Shown piece after piece: positions 1 to 54,721 of a stretch of 64,000 nt of DNA (position 1 is its first letter; every line of letters begins with the position of its first letter). The notes beneath the pieces are model-generated. The model had not been told where the DNA came from. It was given only the letters and a program-made list of their open reading frames with translations, and made no database searches. Source of the DNA: Tubiluchus corallicola (Eukaryota > Priapulida > Priapulimorpha > Priapulimorphida > Tubiluchidae); the NCBI GenBank assembly GCA_030141605.1, contig JAQGDQ010000467.1, positions 62,001 through 126,000 of the forward strand. Reading direction: 5' to 3'. Both the position numbers and the translations under genes were made by a program.

Positions 1-94
1 AAAATTGTTATATTGTGTAATTGTATTGTATATTGTGCAAAGAGAATGTTTCCACTTCATAACTGCAACTAACACTAACACTAACACTTTTAGG

Positions 95-577
95 CAGGGG
101 TGTGCAAATTGCGGCCCGCCGAGAGAATTTGTGCGGCCCGCGAAGAGATTTGTCAACCTAATGAAGTGCGGCCTGGGCGATTAATTGAGTTCATCCAGCT
201 GAAGTCCGCGCCACGATCCCAAAGATAGTGCGGGTAGTTTTTTCTACTAGATCGGATGCCATTAACCCTTACAAGACGGTTGTAGCTTAATGTCACTGTA
301 CTACACAGACTGTGTGATACACATTACTAATATGCATTGTAATGAAATTACCACTATCTGTCCTGAAAGTAGAAATATATATAGTTTGTAATATAAATTT
401 TAATAACTTCTAAAATAGTTTCTTGAGTGTAGTAGTAATGATATGCGCAAATCGGATGCAAAAAAATCGTTATTAGGTCCTACTGTACTTGGCTCCTTTA
501 TCAAACTGCCTGTGGCCCGCAGGAATTACGGGAAAGTTTAATATGGCCCGGCTAGTCAGATAATTTACACACCCTTG
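95..577 (+). mobile_element. hAT-type MITE family 1, copy 1
   Basis: Terminal inverted repeats begin CAGGGGTGTGCAAATT; interior rich in GCGGCCCGC and GGGCCGC. Flanked by 8-bp duplications cttttagg / cttttggg (one mismatch), the hAT signature. No transposase. Lies in the MON2 intron after exon 27. Confidence 0.85.
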
Positions 578-721
578 CTTTTGGGTTTCATTATGTAACT
601 GCAGCATATCAAATTCACCTTCAGCTGACAGAAGCAAAAATACATGTTACTACAAACACACAGTATTCCAAAACACACTAGCAAAAGGTATAAGCACACC
701 TATATTACACCATACACGCAC

Positions 722-43178
<42,457 letters not shown>

Positions 43179-43347
43179 GGTTGGTCGACTAAAAAAATTG
43201 AAACTGAAATAATTATTAATATTAACAAAAGTATGTTCTAAACGGCTAGTTAGCATGATACAAATTCATCTGCTTAAAAAGGCTTTGATTATACTAGTAC
43301 TTAAGCAAGTTGCTGTTTACTTTTGGGTAAATTTGATAACACAAGTA

Positions 43348-43839
43348 CAGGGATGATAATGACAAATTGCAAAAAACTCTGAAACAGGCCAGGGGTTTTG
43401 AGGAAGCGTAGGCAGCAACAAATTACAATTTTGTGACCGTAGAGAACCTCTAAGTGGACTTAAAGTATCAATTACCTTGTTTCATGTATAATTTAAAATA
43501 CCCAACTATCAAGGATACATGATACCTAATTGTCTCAAAAATGCCTAAGTACTGGCCGCTCCTATGCAAAAGTATATAAAAACTGTCTGCAATTGACTCA
43601 AATAACTCCACACAATTGATTCTGCATTTTTATACATAGAGATATACACGTGGTTACACTGATGTACATGATGTAAACAAAGTGACAGCCTGCCAACTAG
43701 CGGTCAGCTCGTGAAATAATGCACTGGGTCCGTACAAACTTTCTCAACGAATTTACGCGATTTACAAAAATGGCACTACTGGTCTTCCAAAAACTCGGAA
43801 TTCCGCGTATCCGCTATCCGCGGAAAATTCTCATCCCTG
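43348..43839 (+). mobile_element. CAGGGATGAG family MITE, copy 3
   Basis: Full-length; perfect 6-bp duplication caagta (43342-43347, 43840-43845). Lies 160 bases upstream of the MON2 start codon, in the divergent intergenic region. Confidence 0.87.
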
Positions 43840-44330
43840 CAAGTAACTTCAATATGCCTTGGACATGGAGAGGATACAGAGCAACACAAACGCTATAGTT
43901 TACTTGAAAGTGCAATTTAGACATACGTTTTTAACGATGCTGAACATTTTACACCCTGTCTTCCCTTAACAACGCACGTTTTATTTTAAGGATGATTTTT
44001 TTTACCTTGTTCAAAGCATATTTTTATTTCGTCAACAACATTTTCGCGAAAATTTGAAGCATGAGAAGAGCACATATTGTGTTACTCTGTCTCTAAAAAC
44101 ACACTAGTAAGTACAACAGCACAATTATTATAAAGTTTTTCTTACCCGACTGGCACCTGGATGCCTAGGTATTGATAAGAAAAGTAACTGCTTTCAAGCA
44201 AACAGAAAGAAAATAATCAGTAGAAATATGAACAAAATTTATAAAAACGCTTAATTTATATGATAAAAGCAGCATTGATTTTTTTCCTCTGGAATATATC
44301 TCAGTTCTTTTGCATTACTTTCTATCGCAG

Positions 44331-44417
44331 TTTTAACTTCGTTTAACAATGTTTCGCTTAACGTCGCATGCATTTTACTGGAACGCATTAGCGTCATTAA
44401 GCGAGAACTTACTGTAT
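44331..44417. mobile_element. degenerate pogo-type MITE end
   Basis: Second copy of the fragment at 42721-42837 (GTTTCGCTTAACGTCGCATG...TTAAGCGAGAACTTACTGTA). Intergenic upstream of MON2. Confidence 0.5.
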
Positions 44418-44540
44418 ATTAAAAGATAAAGCGCACTAAAAGAAGAGACTACAGTGCTGTGTGACTATATAATTATGATAATCTGTAGATGTAAACAAAA
44501 AGTAGTAGAACACCGATTATGATATGATGAAATAACTATA

Positions 44541-44645
44541 CAGACAAACACACACACACAGGCACGCACACACAGACACGCACGCACACACACACACACC
44601 GACACTCACGCACGCACACACACACGCACACACACGCACTCAAAA
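44541..44645. repeat. CA-rich imperfect microsatellite
   Basis: CACACA with interspersed CACG units, intergenic upstream of MON2. Confidence 0.88.
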
Positions 44646-45054
44646 TTCAAGAGTTTCAAGAGTTTATTCATCTCACTTTAATTCAAATTAGTTCACATTG
44701 TGAGGTTGTGAGGATGAAGGAGCAAGCTATCTAGTCTTCCCCCTGAGGAATTATTAAATAGTGACTTATGAAGTTGGACAATTCATTATATAGACTTGAA
44801 CGAGGATTTTATACCTAACATAAACAATTGCTTCAAGTAATAACAGCCACCAATTGAATTAAGTTCGAAAAAATGTAGCACATAACAATATATAATGTAT
44901 AAAGTTATAGAAAACTTAATAACAAATTTTGACAAACTAGACTGAACAATTGTGAGGTTATATATAAGTTTACTGCCTAAATAAGCTTATCAAAAGCAAT
45001 CTAGTTGGTACTAGCAGTCTAACAGGCAAGCCCAAGTGAGTGAGGAAGTGTGAT

Positions 45055-45536
45055 CAGGCTGCATAAGATTATGGATATCCATAAAGTAAGACCAAAAATC
45101 CATAAAATAAAATTTGAAAAATCCATAAAATAAGAAATGCATAAAATAAAAATATATTTTTTTGTGATTTTTTATACAAAATAAGGCAATCAAAACTGAA
45201 TACAGGCATTGGATCGGAAACTTCAGCCTAGAAGGCATTCTACATTCGTACCAAACGGATGAATTATTTAAACTGAAGTGATGAATTACAAGGCACTGTC
45301 TCGTAAAATTTGATTAAATTTGAAGTGATATGAAACCGACAAAATTAAGTCCTGGGTGTTTAAAAACACGTTTCAAGCACTCCTGTTTTTACTTTTTAAT
45401 TGATTTCCCCCTGGGCATCTCGTTCCAGATATAGTCTATTTCTTATTTTATTGATATCCATAAAATAAAATTTCAAAAATCCATAAAATAAGCTATTTTA
45501 TTTATTTTATACATATCCATAATCTTATGCACCCCG
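45055..45536. mobile_element. AT-rich hAT-type MITE (family 3)
   Basis: Inverted ends read CAGGCTGCATAAGATTATGG on the left and the complement of GGGGTGCATAAGATTATGG on the right, with repeated ATCCATAAAATAA motifs inside. Duplication agtgtgat / agtatgat (8 bp, one mismatch). One copy in the window. Confidence 0.75.
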
Positions 45537-45889
45537 AGTATGATGAAGAAAATCAGAACAGGTACCAAGTATTTTATTACATATACAGATTATACATTCA
45601 CTTGTCAAAGTGAATTCATTTCTTAGTTGGATGGGGCCAATTCATGATTAGTCAGCAAAATGAAGTTTAAAAGGAATAACGGCATCATATAGTGCATATA
45701 TTTCAACTCAATAACATTCATAGTAATATTTTCATAATTAGTCAATGCGTCATAAAAGGAGGAAAAGAAGTAATATGCTAAGAGGAAGAAGTACTGTAAG
45801 GCTGTCAGTCTTTGACTAGATTCCAGCTCACTTTTGTGGCTGCTCCGCTGATTGCGATTCATGTTCGTCCATTCTTATGAGAATTTCTG

Positions 45890-46330
45890 TACGACTCTGA
45901 GCTCTGGACATTAAAAGCAAATCATAAAGCTGAAATCGATGCGTTTCAAAGGCGAAATTATAGAAACATTTTGGGTATTAGATGGCCAAAGAAAATTTCA
46001 AACAAAGATCTATATGAAAAAATAAAAGAAAAACTTTGGACAAGAAAAATAAAAAGACGCCGTTTAAGATGGATTGGGCATATGCTTAGCCTACCTGATG
46101 ACGTTCCAGTGAAGATAGCTCTTCAACAAGCCATAGAACCAGCTAAAAAAACCTGCAGGAGGACAAATGTTAACATACTTAGATTTTGAACAGAAAGATT
46201 TAAACACTTCAGCACTGATCCTTAGAAATAAATCCACTTGGGGCATTGCAGCGAGTAGGGAGTCCTGGCATAGAGAAGTGAGCAGAATCATGCCCCTGGA
46301 CGTTTGATTCATTGAAGAAGAAGAATTCTT
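45890..46330 (+). pseudogene. non-LTR retrotransposon C-terminal fragment (reverse-transcriptase end)
   Basis: From 45890 it reads YDSELWTLKANHKAEIDAFQ then RRLRWIGHMLSLPDDVPVKI, the YGxExWTL..RRLRWIGH signature at the end of many LINE polyproteins. After a frameshift near 46190 it continues LRNKSTWGIAASRESWHREV to a stop at about 46308, then a short GAA repeat. 5'-truncated; the clade is probably RTE-like but not certain. Confidence 0.8.
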
Positions 46331-48544
46331 ATGAGAACCTAATGATTAATTTTCATCATTATATTAGAACTCTCTTTCCTCATCAGTTCAGTTGTATTAT
46401 CACCATTTTCACACTGTTCTTCCACTCTCCTCGTTGCCGTTTTCATCTTACACATTTTTGCACTTTTTCCTTCCTTTTTGCCTTTCTGTTTAAACGTCTA
46501 CAAGTTCATCTTCCTGGCCTGAACTGATATGTAATTATTTGTAACTTTGTAAAGCTGTAATACTTTACACTATTTTCTATATTTTATTAATATATCATAT
46601 GTAACATATCACATATCATTATTGTGTATTTTTGTGTGCATTATGGAAATAACGAACTGCACTAAACTGTAAATAAAGTCAAAATCAGAATCCCTACAAT
46701 CAAATGTGGTTGCTTCTCCAAGCTTACCCTAATATAATGACACAATACACATCATTGATAGATCATCATTTAGAATCAATGATAAAAATGATTCTAGAAT
46801 ATGGAAGTTGAAATGTACTACACACAGAAAAACACTACAGAGGATGCAGAATCTTAGCATGCATTCATATTACAAAGAGTGCACAATTTCTGAGAAAATC
46901 GGATTAGGTTAATCAAGAGATCTATGACTAAAGCTGTAAACGCCTCTGCAGGCCACTGCCATAACACTATTTCAGACGAGTTTGTAACGAAACCTTGTAA
47001 AATTTTGTACAAGTACCATGATAATGGCAAATTTTTCAAGTTCAATGTACACTAGTAATAACACATTTGACAGTAGTCCGAGTAGGCCTACGTACATATA
47101 AGAAACTAAACTTGCTTGAGAAGTCTCAGAGACTTGACCGTAACACGCTTATTGGCGGTCTCTCCTCAACAATTAATTGATAATTAATACTATGATTGAT
47201 AAGCCACCATTTGTACTATACATCCATTTACCTAAGTTTTGTTTAAATCTGTGCAATGTATCAATAAATGAAGTTCATTTCTGCAAACTGCAAAGCTGGT
47301 TTTAACCATTATTAAAATTAAAATGAGTTTTCACAAAATTTACGCGACGCCGTGCTACGTAGGCATACCCCGGGTTATAGCAAGTTCCAAAATGGTCAAG
47401 AACTTAAGCCAAGTGGAATGGGATTTAATGATTTGTGCGTTTCTGCAAGATCACTCTACCTTTAGTGTGCCGCAGGCTACAGTAACAGCTACTGTTCGGC
47501 AATGAACTTGCGTCTAAGCTATTAATAATATTTTTCCACAAAACCAAGGGAAGGTTGCATAACAAATTGGAAAATATTAATCACTGATAGTAGATGCATC
47601 AATATAAAAAATGTGAACAATTATTACTGGGCTAATGTTTTACCCCTTGTTGGTTGGCTAAGTGATAAGAGATAAGCCACGATGAATACACGATAAGGGA
47701 AAACTTGATTGTTTAGTTACTAACAGACAGTCACAGGTTTTGTGAAGCAATTAATGTGGCACGGCAAACGTGTAGGTTGGTCAGCGATGCAAATTATAGC
47801 AGGAAGTTAGCACACTGACTGCAGTTAGAAAGCCTTACACAGGAGGGATCAGGAATCAATCAGAACTGTTTTTCTACAGGCACTGATAGCACTCTAGCTC
47901 CATCTCCACAGTCACACCAGGCATTATGGCAGTTTTGTACATGTTGTACACTATAAGAATGTAAGTTGACATAGAGAATAATGTTGACAGACAATGCCAG
48001 TGGGCTTATCAAGTATGCAGGCTTCCTGATTTTGCAAAACTATAATCCGTCTTTAAATGGCCATAAGCCCAAATACTATCTGCAACTGTAGGCACAACAA
48101 AACAGAGCTGAAAGCAAACAATAGAAAAGGCCAACAACTTAGAATCTACAGATACAAATTATTTAAACCATGACCTCATAATTATTTAAGTGTGCAGTGT
48201 TCTTATTTTACATTAAATTTTTGTTAAGGCTCATGTCCTGAAATTGTGTAAGGAAATTAGCAAAAGAAAGACATACAATGCAATACTTTGCATAATTATC
48301 TATGTCAACTAGGTGAAAATAACTATTCACTGAGCAACACAATTTACTATAAAGGACAAAAAAAAGGAATACCTGAAGTACGTTTCAGAAAAATCACCTT
48401 GAAAATTAAAATTCTTTATTACTTAACAGCATTTTAATACATATATCGTACTCACATCAAAAGGAATCTTTGCTTTGTTTCCATTTCAAATTATCCACAA
48501 TACTGTTCTTCTGGAAAGACTTATCTAACTAGAAATGATAATTT

Positions 48545-48740
48545 AAAATTTTCATGCCAATTAGTAAAATGCGCTAGCTCACCCTCCAAGATGGACCCAC
48601 TCACTAACCAAATACGTATTGTTGATCTTATTGGCAAGATAAAGTAATTTTAAAATTTTTCTTAGTTAGTGGTGTGTGTGCTACAAATACTCCGATAATT
48701 TTTTTCTTTACCAATGTTATCTAAACTTGTTTCAAACGAC
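48545..48740. repeat. interspersed repeat shared with 29399-29580
   Basis: Second copy (CCAATTAGTAAAATGCGCTA, GGCAAGATAAAGTAATTTTA, GTGTGTGCTACAAATACTCC). Upstream of the KCTD3-like gene. Confidence 0.55.
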
Positions 48741-49311
48741 CTACCATCAAAATGCCTGTGCCTAACGGTCATCAAGATTAAATTTACAGGTTTTATACAG
48801 TGTTACTGCCAACGCGAGCCCTGCCTGCAAAAAGGAAGTGTGTAAGTGGTATAAAATTTCAAGACAATTTTTTAATGCTGGATGCAAGTTGAGTGTTTTC
48901 TTATGCTTTAAGCAAAGAATCAAGGCAAAACTCTCTTCTTACCTTTTTTGAAAGAATGCGTTACGAAAAATTACCAAAATCATGTCTGTCACACGCAGTG
49001 AGTTTGTTTTGTTTCATTATCTACGTCTACGAAAAACAACAAAACTACGCAAAACTTACATTAAGAAACGCAATGAAAACTGGAATGCAATGAGAAAATG
49101 ACATGACTGTGCTAATTTTTCTTCAGCCCTTGACGTATAATGATGTTACGCTTTTACGTGAGGTATGAGAGAATAAACACTGATGTCGCTGTATTTGCAT
49201 TGGGTGTTACAGTTTCAAATTTATGTTAAATGTTGCTGCAGTTTTTTCTACTGCTGGTATAGTCTAATTATTTTGTTGTAGGTACGCCACTTAGCTAACT
49301 GTCTGTAAACT

Positions 49312-51181
49312 ATGTCTGCTCCAGCTCTGGGAACAGGTGATATCATTCACCTCAATGTTGGTGGAACAAAATTTTCCACTTCTCGTCAAACGTTGACATG
49401 GATTCCGGAAACCTTCTTTACCAGCTTGCTCAGTGGCCGAATTTCCAGCCTCCATGATGAGTTAGGTGCAATTTTTATAGACAGAGATCCGAAAGTATTC
49501 GCTGTCATTTTGAACTTTTTGCGAACAAAAGAAATTGACCTGCGGGACTGCAGTATCACATCTGTGAGAAGTGAAGCAGAGTTTTATGGTATTGCAACAC
49601 TTGTTAAACGACTGTCACTATGTGAAGATTTGCATCAGTCATCCTGCGGTGATGTGTTGTTTCACGGGTACATCGCACCGCCGCATGTACCTCTACACGA
49701 ACTTCCTATGAAAAACAATGGAAGTAGTAACGGCGAAAGTGAGCAAGCTTGTGCTTCTGCAAAACAACATGACGGTTTCCGTGGCGGGAGAATTCTAAGT
49801 GGTGAGTCATGGCCAACACATTCTCGTAGTTCTTCGATGGACTTGAGGCTAGGACGGCCAGTTTTGCCAACAGCCCACTCACGCAATTCTTCGCTAGATC
49901 TTCGGCATTCCCGCAACTCTTCACTAGACTTTAACAGACATTTTAGACCTGAAACAGGCGTATCAGAAGCACTGAGGGTTCGCATTATCAAAGGCAGCCA
50001 CAACTGGATTGCTGTTTGCTATTCACATTTCGTGTGTTTATACAGAATGAAGGAAAATGTGGGCTGGCACATGTGTAGCTCGACTCCGCACATGGAGAGC
50101 ACGATTGAACGTGTGGCCCTCAATGCGAAGGTTCTGCCTCCAAATCAAGCTGACCACAAGGATAAAATGTTGGCCATTGCATATGGCAACCACTTGAGGC
50201 TGTGGTCAGTGGTCACGTCTTTGGATCCAATCACCTTGCAGGAGATTGGTTGCTTTAATTTAACCGTTCATGTTGATGAACTGTTCTTTATCGGTTCGCA
50301 ACTGGTGGCCATTTCTCACTTGGGCAAAGTTGGAGTGTGGCACTCGATGACGCAACATTGGCAGATCCAAGATGTGGTTCCGATCACGAGTTTCGACACT
50401 GCGGGGTCGTTCCTTTTGCTCGGTTGCAACAACGGCTCCATCTACTATATTGACATGCAGAAGTTTCCACTACGCATGAAGGACAATGATCTCCTTGTTA
50501 CAGAGTTGTATCGAGATCCTAACTCAGATGCGGTGACCGCACTTAGTGTTTACTTGACACCAAAGACAATTAACAGTGGTAACTGGATTGAGATTGCGTA
50601 TGGAACATGTACTGGTACAGTGCGGGTAATTGTCCAGCATCCTGAGACAGTTGGACATGGACCACAACTGTTTCAAACATTCACTGTGCACAGAAGTCCT
50701 GTAACAAAGGTTGTGCTGTCAGAAAAATACCTGGTGTCATTATGCTCCGAATATAACCATGTTCGGACATGGAATGTTACACGATTTCGCGGTATGATAT
50801 CCACCCAACCTGGATCGACTCCACTTTCCTCGTTCAAGATTGTGTCACTGGAGGAGGTAGATGCACACGTGAGTTCTGCATCTGGCAATGACTTTGGGCC
50901 ATTTGGCGAACAGGACGAAGTTCAGGTTTTTGTCCAAAAAGTTGTTCCAGAAACGGATCAGCTGTTTTTACGCTTGTCATCCAACGGTAAGCGAGTCTGT
51001 ACGATAAAGTCTGTAGATGGTGCCATGATCAGTGCTTTCTGCCTACATGAATGTGATGGATCAAGTAGGATGGGCTCTCGGCCACGGCGGTACCTCTTCA
51101 CCGGACACGTAAATGGCGCTATTCAGATGTGGGACGTTACCACAGCTTTGGAGATTATGGGTAAACAACAAGGTACACAAG
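49312..51181 (+). CDS. KCTD3: KCTD3/SHKBP1-family protein, exon 1 (residues 1-623)
   Basis: KCTD3 and SHKBP1 are vertebrate paralogues with an N-terminal BTB/T1 domain and a WD40-like propeller. KCTD3 modulates HCN3 channels; SHKBP1 binds the adaptor CIN85. Here the T1 domain covers about residues 10-105 and starts [19 protein letters not shown]. Three SRxSSxD motifs follow (171-178, 190-197, 200-207), which look like basophilic phosphorylation or 14-3-3 sites, then WD40-like blades from about 220 to 610 (for example [19 protein letters not shown]). The ATG at 49312 has A at -3. The donor G|GTATGT at 51181/51182 is chosen because exon 2 then supplies the family's EGGPTSEEIL-type tail; without splicing the frame would stop at 51216. 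Almost the whole protein lies in one exon. One gene probably represents the single invertebrate ancestor of both paralogues, so the symbol is approximate. Confidence 0.93.
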
Positions 51182-51687
51182 GTATGTTTAAACTGAAACC
51201 TCGCAGGCATATGTAATATGTGTGCTTATGATATCAACAATTTCAAAAAATTGTTTTGCTAAGTGTGAGTGCAGGCCTACCGCTTGCTTTTTAATTTGCT
51301 TCATCGGCCAACAGGTGGCACCACCATGTGTCAGATGTACCACTTATATAAACTGTTATCAAACAAAAAAGCATTCTAAGGCTGCGCTGTGTATTTTTGC
51401 CAATTCCTCCGTGCAAACAATTATTTTTTTCAGTTATATTTGCGATGTTGACTAGTGTTCTATAGTCTTTGTATTTATTGGAATTTTTATCAATTACTGA
51501 TTGTATCTTACACAAACTTTATCTGATTGACTCGCTGTTTTCTTCCTCTGTCACTTGGTGATGATCCAATCCATACGAAGACTTTTATTCCAGAGATAAA
51601 TTGATGGGTATTTATAACTTATTATTGGTTGTTATTGTTTATTAAAAACAATATTTCACTATTTTATGTAGCACACTTTTATCACAG

Positions 51688-51923
51688 GTGAAGGAGGTCC
51701 TACCTCGGAGGAAATATTGCGAATGCTACAGCAATGGGACTGTACCACGTCACATAGCAACACTCCCAGCATCTCTCCATCGCCTTCCCTACTGTTTCAC
51801 GGGCTTCCTCACGGGGGTGCTAGGCTGAAGGCATCAAATTTGGCATTTCTTGCCCAAGCATCACACGGGGAACTGTCTGGAACATCATCGGCAGGCGAAA
51901 CATTTCGAATCACCAAATGCTAA
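51688..51923 (+). CDS. KCTD3: KCTD3/SHKBP1-family protein, exon 2 (residues 624-701 and stop)
   Basis: After the acceptor TTTATCACAG this exon reads EGGPTSEEILRMLQQWDCTT then SNTPSISPSPSLLFHGLP and ends FRITKC with TAA at 51921. It matches the GGPTEEELLKLLDQCD...TP.ISP segment of KCTD3, which supports the splice. The total of 701 residues is close to SHKBP1 (about 700) and shorter than KCTD3 (about 815). The intron is 506 bases. Confidence 0.9.
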
Positions 51924-52026
51924 GTTCACATACGTGTAAATTGTATTTTTTAATCTTTTGCTGTTTTGATTTTAGACTAAACGACGGCACGTTTTGGAGA
52001 TTCAAATAATGAAATATATATGACTA

Positions 52027-52032
52027 ATTAAA
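52027..52032 (+). terminator. possible polyadenylation signal of the KCTD3-like gene
   Basis: ATTAAA about 104 bases after the stop codon. It is the nearest variant poly(A) hexamer and precedes the MITE at 52395. Weak evidence in such AT-rich DNA. Confidence 0.3.
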
Positions 52033-52394
52033 AATTGATGTCAATTAATGTGCATTTATACTTACATTTGGGGCTTGTACCTGCTAAAGTTATGCTTTTA
52101 TTCTACTAAGCTATCCATATAGCAGCTACACATATGAATATATAAGTCAGCTAGCTCTAAGTGTATGCAACAATTGTGCGTTTATTGGCATAACGTTTGT
52201 GAGAATGAACATATTCCAATGATTAATTGTTGCAATTATTATTCCAGTAAAATTAATAATGGCTGCAGTTCTTATAGCTTGGGATCATAGTACTGTAATA
52301 GCTAGTTGTCTTGTAAATTTTTATTTCTATATGGATGGTAATTACCTAACCAGTAAGATGTGAGTGGGCCAGTATTGCATTGAATAATATAAAG

Positions 52395-52883
52395 CAGGGG
52401 TGTGCAAATTATCTGACTAGGCGGGCCACATTAAGCATTCCCGTAATTCCTGCGGGCCACAAGCAGTTTGATCAAGGAGCCAAGTACAGAAAGGCCTAAT
52501 ACGATTTTTTTGCATCCTTACTACTACATCCTATTACATCATTACTACTACACTCAAGAAACTATTTTAGAAGTTATTAAAATTTATATTACAAACCATA
52601 TATTTCTACTTTCAGGACAGATAGTGGAATTTCATTACAATGCATATTAGTAATGTGTATCACACAGTCTGTGTAGTACAGTGAAATTAAGCTACAACCA
52701 TCTTGTAAGGGTTAATGGCATCCGATCTAGTAGAAAAAACTACCCGCACTATCTTTGGGATCGTGGCACGGACTTCAGCTGGATACACTCAATTAATCGC
52801 CCGGGCCGCACTTTCATTAGGTTGACAAATCTCTTCGCGGGCCGCACAAATTCTCTCGGCGGGCCACAATTTGCACACCCCTA
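52395..52883 (-). mobile_element. hAT-type MITE family 1, copy 8
   Basis: Intergenic copy downstream of the KCTD3-like gene. Perfect 8-bp duplication atataaag; the terminal G of one inverted repeat has changed to A. Confidence 0.88.
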
Positions 52884-53144
52884 ATATAAAGTGTATTTAA
52901 GGCGACAGTAAAATAGACAAATTCACTATTTTCATTTCTTCGCACTGTTACATTTGTTGGGTGATTTTTTATTTTTTATGTTAATTTATTTGTACAAAGA
53001 AAATGTGATAGCTTTGATCTGTAAAAAGATTTTGTTCATGTTTGATTGTGTACATGTCGTCTGCTTGTTGCCAGACCTGCATACTTAAAAATTTCTAAAT
53101 TAGCTGATTGTAACTTTTAGTAGTGCCCGAATTAGACATATTAA

Positions 53145-53601
53145 CCCTTTCATACCCCTTGTATCCCATGGGATACGAGAATATTTTCTGCCTTTAAAAT
53201 TAATAAAATTTTAAAACTGGCAGTTATTTGATCTGTTAATAGTTATTTTGATTTAAGCCAATATCAATAGACTAAAAATGGTGATAAAATGGCAAACTAG
53301 AGAATCTACATAGCATAAAAACTGCGCAAGGTACAGTACTTTAGAGACGACTTTGCACAGATCAGCATAGCGTGCATACTAAATGTCTTAAATACTTTAA
53401 AAAATTATCAGCAGTTGCAAAATGAAGCACATTTTATGCAACCATTGAATCCCAATGTATCCCGTGGGATACAGGCTATATTTAGCACGCGGGCACAGGT
53501 AGGAAAAAATAATTATTACGTGCAAAGAAGATGGACATACTGAACAAAAGTACCAAGCCAAAAATTTTCCTTATTAAAAAAATAATTTGGGACTGAAAGG
53601 G
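53145..53601. mobile_element. piggyBac-type MITE, copy 1
   Basis: Begins CCCTTTCATAC and ends GACTGAAAGGG, flanked by TTAA on both sides (53141-53144, 53602-53605). Two GTATCCC(A/G)TGGGATAC palindromes lie at 53161-53176 and 53457-53472. Confidence 0.82.
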
Positions 53602-53742
53602 TTAAGTGTCATCACACCACAAGATTGGCCTGTTAATCATCATAATATTGTCAAGACTATTAATGATGTTACAGACCCACGAATAATTAAATTTTCATAC
53701 CAAATTTGATAGGCGGGAAGTGTGAAAACATTTGGATATAAC

Positions 53743-53822
53743 CAGCCTTGGATTTGAACCAAGGACTGTCTGCTTACATTGCCGACGCACATAAATCTCC
53801 ACGTCACCACAGTTCCCTGTGG
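53743..53822 (-). mobile_element. tRNA-like SINE head fragment
   Basis: Minus strand: CCTTGGTTCAAATCCAAGGC with a perfect B box inside a T-arm hairpin; the A box is poor. Between two piggyBac-type MITEs. Confidence 0.5.
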
Positions 53823-53994
53823 TCAACGCAGTCCGAAATTGATAACTAGATAATTAATTAATCACTCGTGGAATTTTCAGCTCAAAATGAATCAAAATAA
53901 GAAATAAGTTACTTAGTTAGAACAAATCCAGGCTGTATCCCAACTTTTTCACATTTCTTCTCGTTAAAGTTGGTATGAAATTTTTTTGTTAATT

Positions 53995-54193
53995 CGGCAT
54001 AGCGTGCGTACTAAATGTCTTAAATACTTTAAAAGTAATTGCAAAATGAATACGTGGGATACAGGCTATATTTAGCCTGCGGGCACGGGTAGAAAAAAAT
54101 AATTATTATGTGTAAACAAGATGGACATACTAAACAAAAGTATCAAGCCAAAAAAATTTTTCTTATTAAAATAATAATTTGGGACTGAAAGGG
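53995..54193. mobile_element. piggyBac-type MITE, truncated copy 3
   Basis: Right 200 bases of the same family, ending GACTGAAAGGG before TTAA (54194-54197); left part missing and an internal stretch deleted. Confidence 0.75.
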
Positions 54194-54348
54194 TTAAGTA
54201 GGTGTTAATGGTTATAATGAATTTGTTGATAATAAACAAGTCTGAATACAGAAAGAAACACATAAATTTGTGAGCTAAAAAAAGTTTTCAGTGCAACTAC
54301 ACAAATTGCTCTGCACTCCAACGCTGTAATAAAATATTATATTAGCAG

Positions 54349-54721
54349 TAGGGGTGAGCATTCTCTAGCATAAAGCGAATTCGAACCGAACTTCAGTATT
54401 TCGAATCGAGATTGAACGATTTTCGACCAAGTTTTCGAACTACCAGTAAAAATTAGTCTTACAAAGATCATGCATATCACTAGATTTTGTTCTGCAATAA
54501 AACGACTAGTAATTTGCTTAAATTTGTGCGCAGAAAGAACAACTATATTATGCTAATTGCACGATGTTTCAATCGTTTTAATGATCAGGAACATATGTGA
54601 TTGAAGTGCTGAATTATTCGAATCTATAGTTTTGGATTCGAATCGAGTTCGAACTAAAAAAACTCGTTCGAATCGAATTCGATTCGAATGTTCGAACTCG
54701 AACGTTCGATGGTCACCCCTA
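54349..54721 (+). mobile_element. hAT-type MITE family 2, copy 3
   Basis: Same ends; 8-bp duplication attagcag / gttagcag. Intergenic between the KCTD3-like and LRR genes. Confidence 0.85.

Larger units (their letters stand above)
43179..49311. other. intergenic region between divergent MON2 and KCTD3-like genes
   Basis: About 6.1 kb separating head-to-head genes; it must contain both promoters and any 5' UTR exons, but no TATA, CpG island or 5' exon can be fixed. It contains the repeats listed separately. Acceptor-like sequences end at 43189 (minus strand) and at 49281 (TTTGTTGTAG, plus strand), 10 and 30 bases from the respective ATGs, suggesting 5' UTR introns or spliced-leader sites. I see nothing definable in 46331-48544 beyond AT-rich unique DNA. 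Confidence 0.6.

Noticed and set aside
47323-47505. 60-codon plus-strand open frame upstream of the KCTD3-like gene
   Set aside because: No recognisable domain, splice context or repeat support.
49662-50003. Minus-strand open frames within the KCTD3-like exon
   Set aside because: Antisense shadows of a conserved coding exon.
52681-52884. Open frame recurring in several places (RSSRKNYPHYLWDRGTDFSW-type), resembling a conserved small protein family
   Set aside because: It coincides exactly with hAT-type MITE copies; the similarity is that of a recent DNA transposon, with no start or frame conservation.
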